A DNA stretch of 64,000 nt from Sipunculus nudus. Its lineage: Eukaryota > Annelida > Sipuncula > Golfingiida > Sipunculidae. Location: the NCBI GenBank assembly GCA_026874595.1, contig CM049319.1, positions 60,584,917 to 60,648,916 on the forward strand, given 5' to 3'. The notes under the pieces were generated by a model, which saw only the letters and a list, made by a program, of their open reading frames with translations, had not been told where the DNA came from and did no database searches. Positions 1-10,786 of the stretch are shown in pieces; the stretch's first letter is position 1, and each line of letters begins with the position of its first letter. Position numbers and translations under genes: made by a program.

Positions 1-343
1 GGTTTGTCACTACATGCAAACAAGGGACCCTTGAGGTACATGTCCATGGGCCCCATATGGGCTAACCCCGTGGGCACCCGTGACTTTTTGCTCCCGGGTC
101 CAATGTTGGCTAGGACGTGGGGCCAACATGGGTACACATGTGGGCCCATGGAGGGTACCAGGCGGGGTCTGTATATGGGGTCCACGAATGGCTACCAATG
201 GGCTAAACAGGGGCAGACACATGGGTCCTTGGAGGGTTTGTCACTACATGCAAACAAGGGACCCTTGTGGTACATGTCAATGGGCCCCATATGGGCTAAC
301 CCCGTGGGCACCCGTGACTTTTTGCTCCCGGGTCCAATGTTGA
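1..343. repeat. 234-bp satellite, about 1.5 units, cut by window edge
   Basis: The sequence starting at base 1 recurs at base 235 with only a few changes over about 108 bp, so the period is 234 bp, exactly 78 codons. One plus-strand frame is open across both units (about 116 codons), and the reverse strand also has an open frame. The unit contains shorter internal echoes such as ATGGGC and CCATGGGCCC, suggesting it grew from a smaller motif. Composition is clearly richer in G+C than the AT-rich DNA after 343. I read it as the end of a larger satellite or minisatellite array lying to the left. The open frame may only reflect the codon-multiple period, so I do not call a gene. Confidence 0.85.
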
Positions 344-1054
344 ACATTCCTTAACTTTTTGTTAGCTTTTTATTGCCACCGACCATATAACATACTTCAA
401 AATTAATAGTTTAATTTGCAACAAGTGTCCTATAAAATTTTGTTATTATAAACTTTCAAGTTGTTTAAGTAAGAAAAATAGATTGATTGGTTTTACAAAA
501 ATGTTTTAATGGATTGATTAGTTTTAAAAAAATGTTTAAATTGATAAAAGTTTAAAAAGAAAAAAAATCTTGATTTTTTTTAAAGTTTTTCACTGGCCCA
601 TCAAGAAAATAATGAGGATATCCTGTAGATACTGAGAATACTTTATTTGCACTACTCATTGTAAAAGGGAACATATAGTTCCTATCTATTCATGTCATCA
701 TTTGCAAAATTTATATGGAAAAATGGCGGTTTTTATATCTTTAATGTTTGAATTATATTTATTTTTTTATTTTTTCCCTTCTCCTTCCCATCACTGTTCA
801 TTTCTTTGTTCGAGATACTTTTTATTAAATATGTAAGGCCTTATAATTAAGAAAGGGCTCACAACTTCAAGAAATTGCACAATACTGACTAATTTCTGGT
901 ATGTACATGGCAAATATATAGAGAAATATTTATATCAATTATGATCAATATCAGATCAGAATTTTTGATGATCTTGAAAGTTAAGAACTGGCTTTAAATG
1001 GAAAATTTAATTTTTACCTAAATATTTAAAAGAAACGAAGTTGAGCGACCCAAT
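344..1054. other. AT-rich DNA, no gene seen
   Basis: Homopolymer-rich AT sequence with no open frame, splice pair or recognisable repeat. The sharp composition change at 343/344 marks the end of the satellite. Confidence 0.5.
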
Positions 1055-1064
1055 TTTCGGTATG

Positions 1065-1147
1065 GTAGGGATTTTTTTTGGGAGGACATCTTACCATATG
1101 CCGCATTTCGGATTCATATGTCCAACGGTTACAAAAAAATACCCTAC
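1065..1147. repeat. Small fold-back element
   Basis: The arm at 1065-1081 (GTAGGG followed by a T run) is mirrored by the arm at 1131-1147 (an A run followed by CCCTAC). They would fold into an imperfect ~17-bp stem around a 49-bp loop. It abuts the transposon-end remnant at 1152-1200 and may belong to it. Confidence 0.45.
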
Positions 1148-1151
1148 TAAC

Positions 1152-1200
1152 GGACAATGGACATGGCTATAGCTCAGATGACTTTTTGTCAGCTGAGCTC
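1152..1200 (-). mobile_element. Remnant end of the AGCTCAG repeat family
   Basis: The stretch GGACAATGG...GCTATAGCTCAGATGACTTTTTGTCAGCTGAGCT matches the terminal block seen at 22580-22635 and, inverted, at 19455-19508. Only the terminal ~50 bp is recognisable, so this is an isolated end. Confidence 0.6.
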
Positions 1201-2374
1201 AACATATAATTATCCCTAGACTGAATGGGAAATTGTCAAAGCAAATAAATCACTCTGAACATAATATTAAGGACTTCATACTTTATTGGTGGTTCACCAG
1301 AATGTTAATTACAAACATTATTTAGAATTACAAAATAACATGGATAATATACATCTGAAACTTGAAAGTATTATATCTACCAAGGGATTATTCTACTTTT
1401 TTCTATGGTCCTATATATATGTGCCACATCCCATCTGAAAATTGTTTTTTTTTTTCTTTTAAAAAGAAATTCACCATTCATCAATTTAGGCTCCACTTTG
1501 ACCTTTTTAAACTTAACAGCACATAAATAATCCTTCTTTCGCAAAAAAAGGATTCTTGAAAGATAGAATAATTCCTGGTATCAATAAATCTTCCATAAAA
1601 AGATTCGAAATATATGTCCGTAAAATCTGAGTTTCTGGTGTGACTTTCACCTATTCCAACTTGTGCTACTATCCTTTGAATACATATAATGAGTGCATTA
1701 ATGGAGTAAATTTTATATTGAACTCATCAATTGTTCAGAACATAGGATCCAGATCCATTGTTATTTTGCTTGCCTGGACATTCCCTGCAGTGTTCTCCAA
1801 AATGACAATATGTATGGGCTTGAATAGGAAGTTGGGTTGAGTTCTCTCCAGGGTTTTTTTTTCATGTGTGTTTTCCCATATATCTAAAGCAGAAAACTTT
1901 GTTTTAATATTTTTAAATACTTAACTTACAATAGGAACTTAAAAAAAAACTAACATTAAAAAAAAATATTATCAACTTTGAATATTATTCATTAAAAAAA
2001 TCCATTTTAATACTATTAAACGATGTGGACTAAATTTTCCCTGTTGTCTGTGGATCTAAAAAAAAACCACAAACCATAGCATGCATACTATACAAAGACA
2101 CATGATATCAGGTGTCAGATTTACTAGAATTCTCTGCATGAACTGCTCTAAACCAAAATATTTTGAAGACACAGTTTTTCACTTATGGCCGACCAAGTTG
2201 TCGTGGGCTTGATTCTCCCGGAATTCTCCTGACGCTTCCAAAATATTAGTAAACATGGCGGTCGTCCAGGGCCTTCTGAAAATATGTACATAAAATCGTC
2301 CGCTGTACCTTAATAAGGTAAAGATAAGAACTGAACCCATAAGAAATGGAAATATTATTATTCATTCTTTAGGT
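1201..2374. other. AT-rich intergenic DNA, no gene seen
   Basis: Nothing recognisable. A short open frame at 1640-1840 has no coding character. A run at 2255-2270 (AAACATGGCGGTCGTC) resembles a YY1-type site over a start codon, but the frame closes after 12 codons. Confidence 0.35.
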
Positions 2375-2581
2375 ATGGGTACTATTTTCGACTTTCTTGA
2401 GTCGTCCGACGCGGAAAATCGCTCAAACTTTTATTCCGAGATATCTCGGAATTTCCGAGGATATTCCGCGGATATTCCGGGTTTTACCGAGTGCCCTGCA
2501 ATGGCTTGGGAAGGGACGACGACGATGATTGATGAAGACTGCATACCGATCCATACTTATACTATCACATGTATAAGTTAA
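2375..2581 (+). other. Short open frame with near-perfect palindromes; unrecognised
   Basis: A 68-codon frame begins at ATG 2375, directly after an acceptor-like ATTCTTTAG. Its base composition is richer in CpG than the surroundings. It contains a perfect 20-bp palindrome, ATTCCGAGATATCTCGGAAT at 2433-2452, followed by further TTCCG/CGGAA repeats to about 2485. The peptide matches nothing I know. It could be an exon of an unseen gene, but the palindromes make a fold-back repeat equally likely. Confidence 0.25.
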
Positions 2582-3487
2582 TGTAACACCGACTCTGCTA
2601 GTGTCAGTACTCTCTGGGCAAAAATGTTGTAAACACACATGTTGTAAATGTCGTGTACACCCGGGACTTTTATACATACACATGGCACGTTTACATTAAA
2701 GAACGCAGCACTTGGTGCACATGCACGCACCCGTGACCTAGTTCTAGCCATGACAACATGACACTCAGGCCTTCTGAAATAAACTGATAGGGCCTGGAGT
2801 CATGATGGCAGTCACAACAGAATGCCCATTCTAAGGGTCGGATCAAAATATTTCATGTCTGGTATTATTTGGCATCACAGGCTTATATAGTCGTATTAAA
2901 TGTGCTTAATATCGAAGAAAAAATGTTGTTACACAAAAATAATTACATTTATTACCTTCTTTCATCACTGTTGCACCGATTCACGTGAAGCGGTACTTCG
3001 CATTCAAAAGTGAAGGTGTCATGGCGCGGTCGTATATGTAAACTTGGAAGTCGGAAGCCGGACGCCGGAAACCAAGAAATCGTTTTATAAATAATGCAGT
3101 TTAAAGCATATACAAAATGCTAACGCTTCAATACCGTTTTGTTTTTTTCCCCGATAGAATAAGATCTTTATTATCATTCTGTGAAGAATAATAGTTATCC
3201 ATTCTTCAATCTGAACGTTATGGACGATTTTGTGCTCGGAAGCAATCTCGGAAGTCAGTCAGAAGTGCTGGGATGTTATCCAATGTGTATAACTCGGAAG
3301 TCACAGAGACGCACTGGTTAACTTGTGGTCAGTTAAGAGCCACAGCCCAAATGCAGTTTCATTATAATTATAGTTGCATGCATATATTAAAATTGCTTAT
3401 GCATGATTCTGCTTTTAATGCGTGAATAACACAAAACATGATACATAATCGGAAAAACTATAAGTTCTTAATTTTTTTATTTGTAAA

Positions 3488-3489
<2 letters not shown>

Positions 3490-3539
<50 letters not shown>

Positions 3540-3545
3540 ATATAA
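3490..3545. repeat. (TA)n microsatellite
   Basis: Near-pure TA repeat of about 55 bp with a single TTTA interruption. Confidence 0.95.
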
Positions 3546-5845
3546 ACATATATGTGATGGTATTTTCACGTAATATATTTCACCCTATCTAGAGCTATGT
3601 TTTGTGAAAATTATTTATATTAACATGGGGATGGTATGGGAAGGGGTAAATTTTTAAAATATGCAATGTAAAGAGGACATTTTGAGGCACCTTTAACGAA
3701 AGATTATGAAGATTTTCTGTTCCGCAACTATACTCCTACATGTATTGGAACAATGTATTCAAACTTCAGGTTGTTGGGCTTTAATATTTATATTTCTATA
3801 ACATTACGGTATAAATTGGAAAGTCCAAATATTCAAAAGTTCGTAACATGTTAATGTCAATGATGAAATGCGCGTCTATACATTTATAACTTGCAAAATG
3901 TCACTACTAGTATTTAAATGTAGTAATCGTTGTAAAATAATTGATTTGTTAAAGTCTTATGACAATCTTTGCATTTTACCGAATTTTGTGATCTGAGAGC
4001 GCACATGCAGACTCGGACAGCACAGTGCGCGAGTCAGAGTATCAGCCGAGGAGCCGTGAGATTTTTCACGGTCGATCCCACCCCGTGCTGAGCTCTGTGG
4101 GGAGACCGTGTATGACTCACACGGTACTGCGATGGGGGGGGGGGGGGATGGGGATTCCTCGGTGTTATGCTTGCGCCCTCTATGGATGCACCACTGAATA
4201 ATAAATATGGTATAATAAACCCTAATACGGCATTAAAAATACAGTTATAAATTACGATGTCATTAAAAAAAAAAAACAGTAATATATTTTCCATACGTTG
4301 AACAAATATGAAAATTCAATATATCCCTGTAGGTCATCGCTGGAAAAAACATACATGTATCAAATACAAAACGAAATGTCCTTCAATATGTTAGAGTTCT
4401 ACGATATTTAAAAAAAAAAGTTAAAATATATCTTAGAAAAGGGATAAACAGTCCAGGTAATATATAACATACTAATACATGTGTGATTATAAAATCTTAT
4501 CGATTTGTATATTTAAGCAAATCATTTTTTTTAAACTAAAATCAATTCTTTTTCAAGTTTTAACTCTTTCTTTCAAACGTTTTCAATCTTGATATTTATA
4601 TATTAAAATTCACTCCTGATGTTTCAACATCACATTTCAACTTCAAATAAATGGATATTTAATAATATTTTAAAGTATATTTGCAACTAATTTCACTCTC
4701 ATACGTTATAATATGTGCATGATAAGGGCATGTAAACAGAATGTGCTCCCTTCAACTTCGGATTACTGTATACGATTACAAGGATTTCGATAAGAAATTA
4801 CAATTTTGAATGTAAAATCTTTAATTAATAACCATATAGAATCTTTATCGACACGTAAGACATCTGGGGCTTTAAGTAAAAGTCTGTCTAGAGGTGACCT
4901 GGTGTCTTAAAGATGCTACGGGATATAGGCATTTTTATTGAACCTGTTGCTCATCTTTATGATTCATTCCTTTAAATTCCACATAAAAATGATGACACCA
5001 TGCAATAATGGAACCAAACCGGATTGATAAATCAAGATAGATATTTACCGCTAAGATAAATATTTCAATTACAAATATTAATTATTCACATTCTACTTTT
5101 GCTGTATAGTAATTTTTTATCTTTATATAAAAATATATGCATCTGAATATTCCGTGTATACTCACTATTTTTATTTGATTCTTATATTTTTATGCTCAGA
5201 AACAAAATTAACCGGACTATAATCGGATTCTCGATACAGAAGTACCGTGCGCTTTCGGACCCCCTTCTCTCCGGACTTAATAGTTTCTGGTATCAGGTTC
5301 TATAAATAAACACAATTTTTTTATATCTATAACATTTGCTCTGTAACAATTTATTTTTAAACATTTAATGAACTTTTTTTGGCTATGCAAAATGTTTTGT
5401 TTGATGTTTTATTGATTTTTTAGTTGACGTATTTTACAAATATATATATATATAAAGTATATAAATGTTTGTGTCCTGTGGTTTTGCAAATTTTCAGAAC
5501 ATTAATTTGATGAATATTGTGCCTAACTGCATAAAAAATATCGATTATATATTGAATCGTTCTGCAAAAACAGAAACTATTGTTTTTTATATGATTGTAA
5601 AATGTTACAATCGGGATCATATCTATTTACACATGCATTGTGTATTTTTTTTCTGTCAAGGTATTGTTAATGTTTGTGGTTATCTTTAATTTTGCAGGAT
5701 ACGTCTGATGAAATCAGTAGCAAACAAATTTTTGTAAAGCATCATGTATATTATGCTATTTTGGCAAAATTTCAAAACATGAATTGAAACAGGTTCCATT
5801 TACAGCAGGTACATATATAGGGGAAAATATCACATTGCAATGTGA

Positions 5846-5847
<2 letters not shown>

Positions 5848-5895
<48 letters not shown>
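5848..5895. repeat. (TA)n microsatellite
   Basis: About 48 bp of uninterrupted TA dinucleotides. Confidence 0.95.
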
Positions 5896-5898
<3 letters not shown>

Positions 5899-6597
5899 GT
5901 GTGCAACCTGACCATGAAATGTAAAATATAATTTGGCATAAAAAGAATTACATAATAGATAAGAGTTTAAGAGATTCATAATCATGATTAAATTTTTTGT
6001 TCAATGGAAGAGGAAAAGGTTTTTCAATTGATACATGATAAATAAAATATTTTGTTCGAAACACCCTTGTTAAAACATTTACTGGACGTTTTGTGGTTCT
6101 GTCAAATTATCTGTTTAAGTCTCTATGATATTATCAGGGTAATTTTTAAAATATTATCAAATCTTTATTTTTTTTCATGTTTCCACAAACAAAAATTACG
6201 GTAATAGTGAAAATATTGATGAGTAATTATATAATCTTGTTTCACAAAATGAAATAAAATATCAATATAATAAATTATAAAAACAGCATAATTAATGTTA
6301 CAAAACAGAGTTTATGATAAATATGTGATATTTAAGAAACTGAAAATGCTTGACACGTTTGCTGACGACATGATGACCAGTGCATTAGCCATTACTGGTT
6401 AGTTTTACACATGTTATTTGGACCATAACCGGGCATTACCGAGCAAGAAATAGTCTATAACTTCAGATGGATAACTTTGATTTTTTACATAATGATAGAA
6501 AAGACCTTATTCTATCAATAAAAATAAAATGGTACTTTCTATTGATGTAGTATCATTTTAATTATGCTTCGAACATTGCTTTATTTAAAAAAATCCT

Positions 6598-6817
6598 TGC
6601 TTCCGACTTCGGACTTCCGAGTTTTACACATAGCCGTTTGGAAATCCCCTACCGGAAGTTATGATTCTCCCGCTGACAGACGTGGAGACGAGTTTTTCGA
6701 GTAAAACCAGCCTCGGTATTAAAAACTGCTGCACGAATACACGTAAGTAAACCGTGGATGTAATAATTACTATTTTCCCCAACACAATAACGTTACTTTT
6801 TGTCTTAATTCAGGAAA
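6598..6817 (+). promoter_or_regulatory. Possible promoter and 5' UTR with a 71-nt intron
   Basis: Sequence upstream of the ATG at 6818 looks like a transcription start region: GGAAG/CTTCC (ETS-like) motifs at 6598-6660, then a possible exon ending at 6742 with the donor AC|GTAAGT. A short 71-nt intron ends at CAG 6811-6813, four bases before the ATG. The splice sites match consensus; whether the region is transcribed is inference. Confidence 0.35.
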
Positions 6818-6976
6818 ATGGCAGTTCGAGAAGTAGATGAAAATGAAAAAGTAGTGTCAGAAATGGCGTGCACATCTGCACATACTAGAATTGATGCGAA
6901 CCCAATAGCTTGTACTGTCACCCCATCGTCTCCAGTTCATCTAAAATCGACGTTTGGGGTGACAAGCTGTCGCTAG
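6818..6976 (+). CDS. Possible first coding exon, unrecognised short protein
   Basis: The ATG at 6818 sits in a strong initiation context (AAAATGG), four bases after a consensus acceptor. The frame runs 52 codons to a TAG at 6974-6976. The peptide begins MAVREVDENEKVV and is polar and acidic at first, then Ser/Thr/Pro-rich. I do not recognise it. It may be a small protein, or a first exon that splices at GGG|GTGACA (6958/6959) to an exon I could not find. The following 100 bp (6990-7090) is rich in G+C and CpG, unlike its surroundings. Confidence 0.3.
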   Translation: MAVREVDENEKVVSEMACTSAHTRIDANPIACTVTPSSPVHLKSTFGVTSCR

Positions 6977-7400
6977 ACCTAGTTCCGGCCCATGCAGTCC
7001 GCGAGGTATCCGGCCGGCCGGCTCACGCGTGGTCAGCGTGCGCCCTTGTCCAAGCTGGCTATCGCGATGCCAGTGAGCTGCTCAAGGCCTGACACTTTCC
7101 GGAGGGTCAGCATGCAGTCCCCTGGGGCAGTTCAGTGCTGTGTTATGACAACCATAGCCATTTCCACCCTCCGACTCGTCGATGGGGGTCATAATAAGAA
7201 GATTCGGCAACTGGTTTTCAGTGCATGAATCGAAGTACGATTCCACAACCGAGACCAAGTCTGAGTATACAACCTCAGGAGTCAAAGTCCACGTCCACAA
7301 CCTCACGACACAATCAAACATGCTGTGCAGATTTACCCACGCATAATTAGCCGTTTCAAACTTCTACCACTAGGCGGCGTGCATGTTGGCGAAGATCGCT
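6977..7400. other. CpG-rich patch downstream of the possible exon
   Basis: Base composition rises sharply (CCGGCCGGCCGGC at 7010-7022). Open frames exist on both strands (for example 7082-7321, minus) but none resembles a known family. It could be a CpG-rich 5' gene region or a fragment of inserted DNA. Confidence 0.3.
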
Positions 7401-7982
7401 TCAGTGTTAGAATGAGTATTTATCTTAATTAATTAAAGTTTTTTTCATCAAACTGTTACATTTAATGATATCCTGAGTGGTTATTTACGTGAAATGACCA
7501 GTAAGAGATCGTTACTAGCGAAAAAAGTGAAGAATTCAACCCTTGTTCATGACGCCGCTTCATGTCAGAGTTGGCATGTCAGCATCAACAAGCTTCATTT
7601 CACTGATTAAAAGCAGCCAATCCCGGTCACATCAGGAGAAAAAGTATAAATAATCGTATTCTACAAGTGTTGTCCTTCACACTAGTATATGTAAATAGGT
7701 TGCCCATTGTTATTTTTTAATTATTTTTGTATGATTTATATAGCTTAACTAGGGTTTTGTCAATCATTAATTGTGCAGGGTACCAGTCTAGTCCTGCTAT
7801 ATCTACAGAGATTTAAGGGCTTTTAAGTTACATTTTCACATTTCATGTTCATTAAATTCAGGCTTTTCAATACTTATGCATATAAACACATTAGAGTATA
7901 TATGAAATGGTATATACAGTATTTTAATTCTTATATCGTACTATATTATATTATTTTTTATTATATTGTTATTAAATATTAA

Positions 7983-8108
7983 TGTATAATAATATAAATA
8001 AATATATATATATATATATATATTAATGTATATATATAATATGTAACTTTTATATGTCAAAAATAAAAAATAACATACAATTAATATGTAAACAATATAT
8101 GTCTGTAA

Positions 8109-8154
<46 letters not shown>
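7983..8154. repeat. Clustered (TA)n microsatellites
   Basis: Two TA tracts at about 8001-8022 and 8112-8154, separated by AT-rich sequence that is itself largely degenerate TA repeat. Confidence 0.9.
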
Positions 8155-8156
<2 letters not shown>

Positions 8157-8706
8157 GCACATTTTATGTACTTACTTAAGTGTTACATAACAAAACCAGT
8201 TTAATTTAAGAGGTGATTTATAAATATTAAAAAAGTAAATTATTAAAAATGCACAACATATTGGCACACACACACACACATGATATATGAAATTTGTAAG
8301 ATAATATTAAATAATACATGATGCTATATCCCCATTAAAAATCTTGGACAAAATCCTGGGGTCCTCCTCCCACCCTACTGGTACTTAAAAGGCCATCAGT
8401 GAGGTAATCTGTTGATACAGACCTGATCAGCAGTGTGATAATGATCCCAGTGGGGAGCCATTAATCACTGCCGAACTACTTTCTTTGGTTTCCCAGGGAA
8501 GGAAAGGGGTGGGAAGAAAAGCTTGTCAACTGGTCACACAGGGTCAGTGGTGTTTATATCCAGATGATGTAACATAGATAGCTGGAGCAGTGACTGCTAT
8601 ATCTGGTTCATGTGTCTGCTACAGATGCCTATCTGGCTGCACTTTCTTGACTGGGCACAGATCGGTTTTTGTGTATAGCTAGGTATGACTGTCCCTCTCA
8701 TTTTAT

Positions 8707-8729
8707 TTACATATATATTATATATATAC

Positions 8730-8770
<41 letters not shown>
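8707..8770. repeat. (TA)n microsatellite
   Basis: TA repeat with a few interruptions at its left end and a pure tract of about 40 bp at its right. Confidence 0.92.
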
Positions 8771-8772
<2 letters not shown>

Positions 8773-9348
8773 TGTGTATTCTGATAATAATTAATATATA
8801 TATTAACTCAATATATCTTTGCAAATCAAACACAAAACTATAGTCTTCCAAGGCAGTACTACAATTTTGACCTGATGGAGGTTTTGTGTCTGGAAACTTG
8901 TATGCTTTCCTAAGCATTCACGAATGCTTGCATTTGGGTAGGATAATGGTTTTACGTAGTTGATGCCCATAATTACTCAATACAAAACCACTCAAAATTC
9001 AAATTTACTATATATTTTATATTTTTGGTTTAATATACATAAGCAATATCAATGTATACTTCACATAATTACATAAACTACACTAGTAAAGTTATGAAAT
9101 TACAGGTAATCAGTAATTTATAAATAAATTCATAATTAAAGCTGCTAGAACTTGCACAAGTAGAAACACAAATGGTCTTAAATATCTGATAATTAGGAAA
9201 CCACTCCCATGGGGATAGTTTCACATGACCTGGTGTGCCTGATGACTATGGAAAGCCTGGTTTGTTGTTGTTGGTTCATGATCTAGCTCAGGTATTTCAA
9301 CATTATTAGATTTGAAATCTTCATGTATACTGGAGGAAATAAAGAATG

Positions 9349-9427
9349 ATTTTTTTTTTTTTGGGGGGGGGGGGGGATTTAGTCCTCTTTATCATTAAGT
9401 TAGGGGGTATTGTGAAGGGGGGGGGGA
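9349..9427. repeat. Homopolymer T and G tracts
   Basis: A T run (about 9350-9362) passes directly into 14 G residues (9363-9376), with a second G run of about 10 near 9417-9426. Such T/G junctions are prone to slippage and assembly error. Confidence 0.8.
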
Positions 9428-9719
9428 TGGACTTTCGTCCACATTGACTTTTGTCTGTACCCAATATATATATACCTGATGGTTTTGTATATGGAGGTTA
9501 TATATTTATATATAAAATCAAAACTGTTATATATAGTTTCAGAAAATCAAAACAGTTATATAGTTTCAGACAAATCGAAACTGTTATTTAGTTTCAGACC
9601 TGCAACTGTGCATGCATACAGTTAGTTGGACATACAGACTACTAAGTATTACCATATACCTAAAACTAGATCATTGTGACCCTGCTCCTCTTCGATATTA
9701 TTAAAAAAAAACTTTCAAT

Positions 9720-9930
9720 TTCCACTGCAACTTTGTTACACTTCAAGGTAGCCTAATATCAAAATCACTGCTTTTATAGCCTTAATGGTTCACAAAAAGG
9801 CTCTCAAATATGTTTTAAATTCTCTGTGCACATGGGGGAATTAGGTCAATACGTGTAACTGGTAGAAGTTGGGGCATGATGTGTTAAGTTAAAACAGCAG
9901 TAAAGACATTTACTCAGTTATATACAGTAT
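9720..9930 (+). mobile_element. Degenerate copy of the intron-4 repeat family
   Basis: Two blocks match the family at 44797-45345 and 63498-64000: TTGTTACACTTCAAGG...GCCTAATATCAAAATCACTG at about 9730-9775, and GAATTAGGTCAATACG...GAAGTTGGGGC at about 9838-9880. They are in the same order but well diverged, so this is an old copy. Confidence 0.55.
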
Positions 9931-10179
9931 TAACTGTTGATGGTAGTAATTTTATTTTTAAGAAAATAAATGTTTTTAATTTACATTTAAGTATTCACCA
10001 GAAATAAGATCAGGAGTTTGTAAAATTTTTACGCAAATGAAAATTCACTCAAATAAATTTTATCCTCCTTTGACCATGACCCATGCACACATATGGAATT
10101 AAGTTTTTAAACTGTGAAATTTGAAAGTAATAAACACAAAACAAACTTTTGTTAAAGTTTTAGACAGACAAACCATAAT

Positions 10180-10680
10180 CAATAGGGGTGTAACAAATGC
10201 ATTGAATAATCAATGCATTTAATCAAAGCCAGTCATTAATTGATGATCGAATGGTGCATGAAATAATCAATTAATTATTATTATTGCATTTTCATACCTT
10301 TTTGGTCTCTAGCTCTTACCTAGGAACAGATAAACAGCATACATGATGAAGTAGCACTGTTATTTAACAAAACAAATCACCTTATATCCTTCAATAGATG
10401 TTAGCACAATAATGAAAGAGAAGATTTAAATATTACTTAGTTTGCACTAATTCTCAGATATATAATCTTAATCTTATAGCATCATATGGGATGAAAACTT
10501 TTGTAGTAGATATATATGTCTCTGACAGGATATTATGACTCTATACAAAAATCAAATCAAGAATTGAATCAAAAGGCAATATTCGATAATCAAATTGAAT
10601 TGAAGATGCAATTGAGAGACCTTATAATCAACTGTGTGGAGTTTGGCAATGATATATAATGTGGTAACTGGCAAAGTTAC
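10180..10680. repeat. AT-rich dispersed repeat with ATTGATTAA motifs
   Basis: Dense in self-similar, partly palindromic words such as AATCAATTAATTATT and AATTGAATTGAAG. A block of similar character at about 14380-14810 contains GATTAATCGATTAAA and related words. I read both as copies of an old non-autonomous element, with unclear ends. Confidence 0.3.
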
Positions 10681-10702
10681 ATACAGTTCATTCTGAGGAT
10701 AT

Positions 10703-10708
10703 AAAAGT

Positions 10709-10781
<73 letters not shown>

Positions 10782-10786
10782 ATATT
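10703..10786. repeat. (TA)n microsatellite
   Basis: TA repeat of roughly 80 bp with two TTTA interruptions. The open frame across it encodes only Ile-Tyr repeats and is not a gene. Confidence 0.93.

Larger units (their letters stand above)
2582..6590. other. AT-rich intergenic DNA with microsatellites and G tract
   Basis: No gene is supported. The region holds two (TA)n tracts, a 14-G tract at 4134-4147, and several GGAAGTCGG-type motifs at 3040-3060 and 3240-3300 that recur in inverted orientation at 6598-6625. The rest is unremarkable AT-rich DNA. Confidence 0.4.
7401..9339. other. AT-rich DNA with microsatellites, no gene seen
   Basis: Contains TA tracts (listed separately), a (CA)n run at 8268-8280, and a somewhat GC-richer block at 8340-8690 that looks like a dispersed repeat but matches no family I know. 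Confidence 0.35.
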
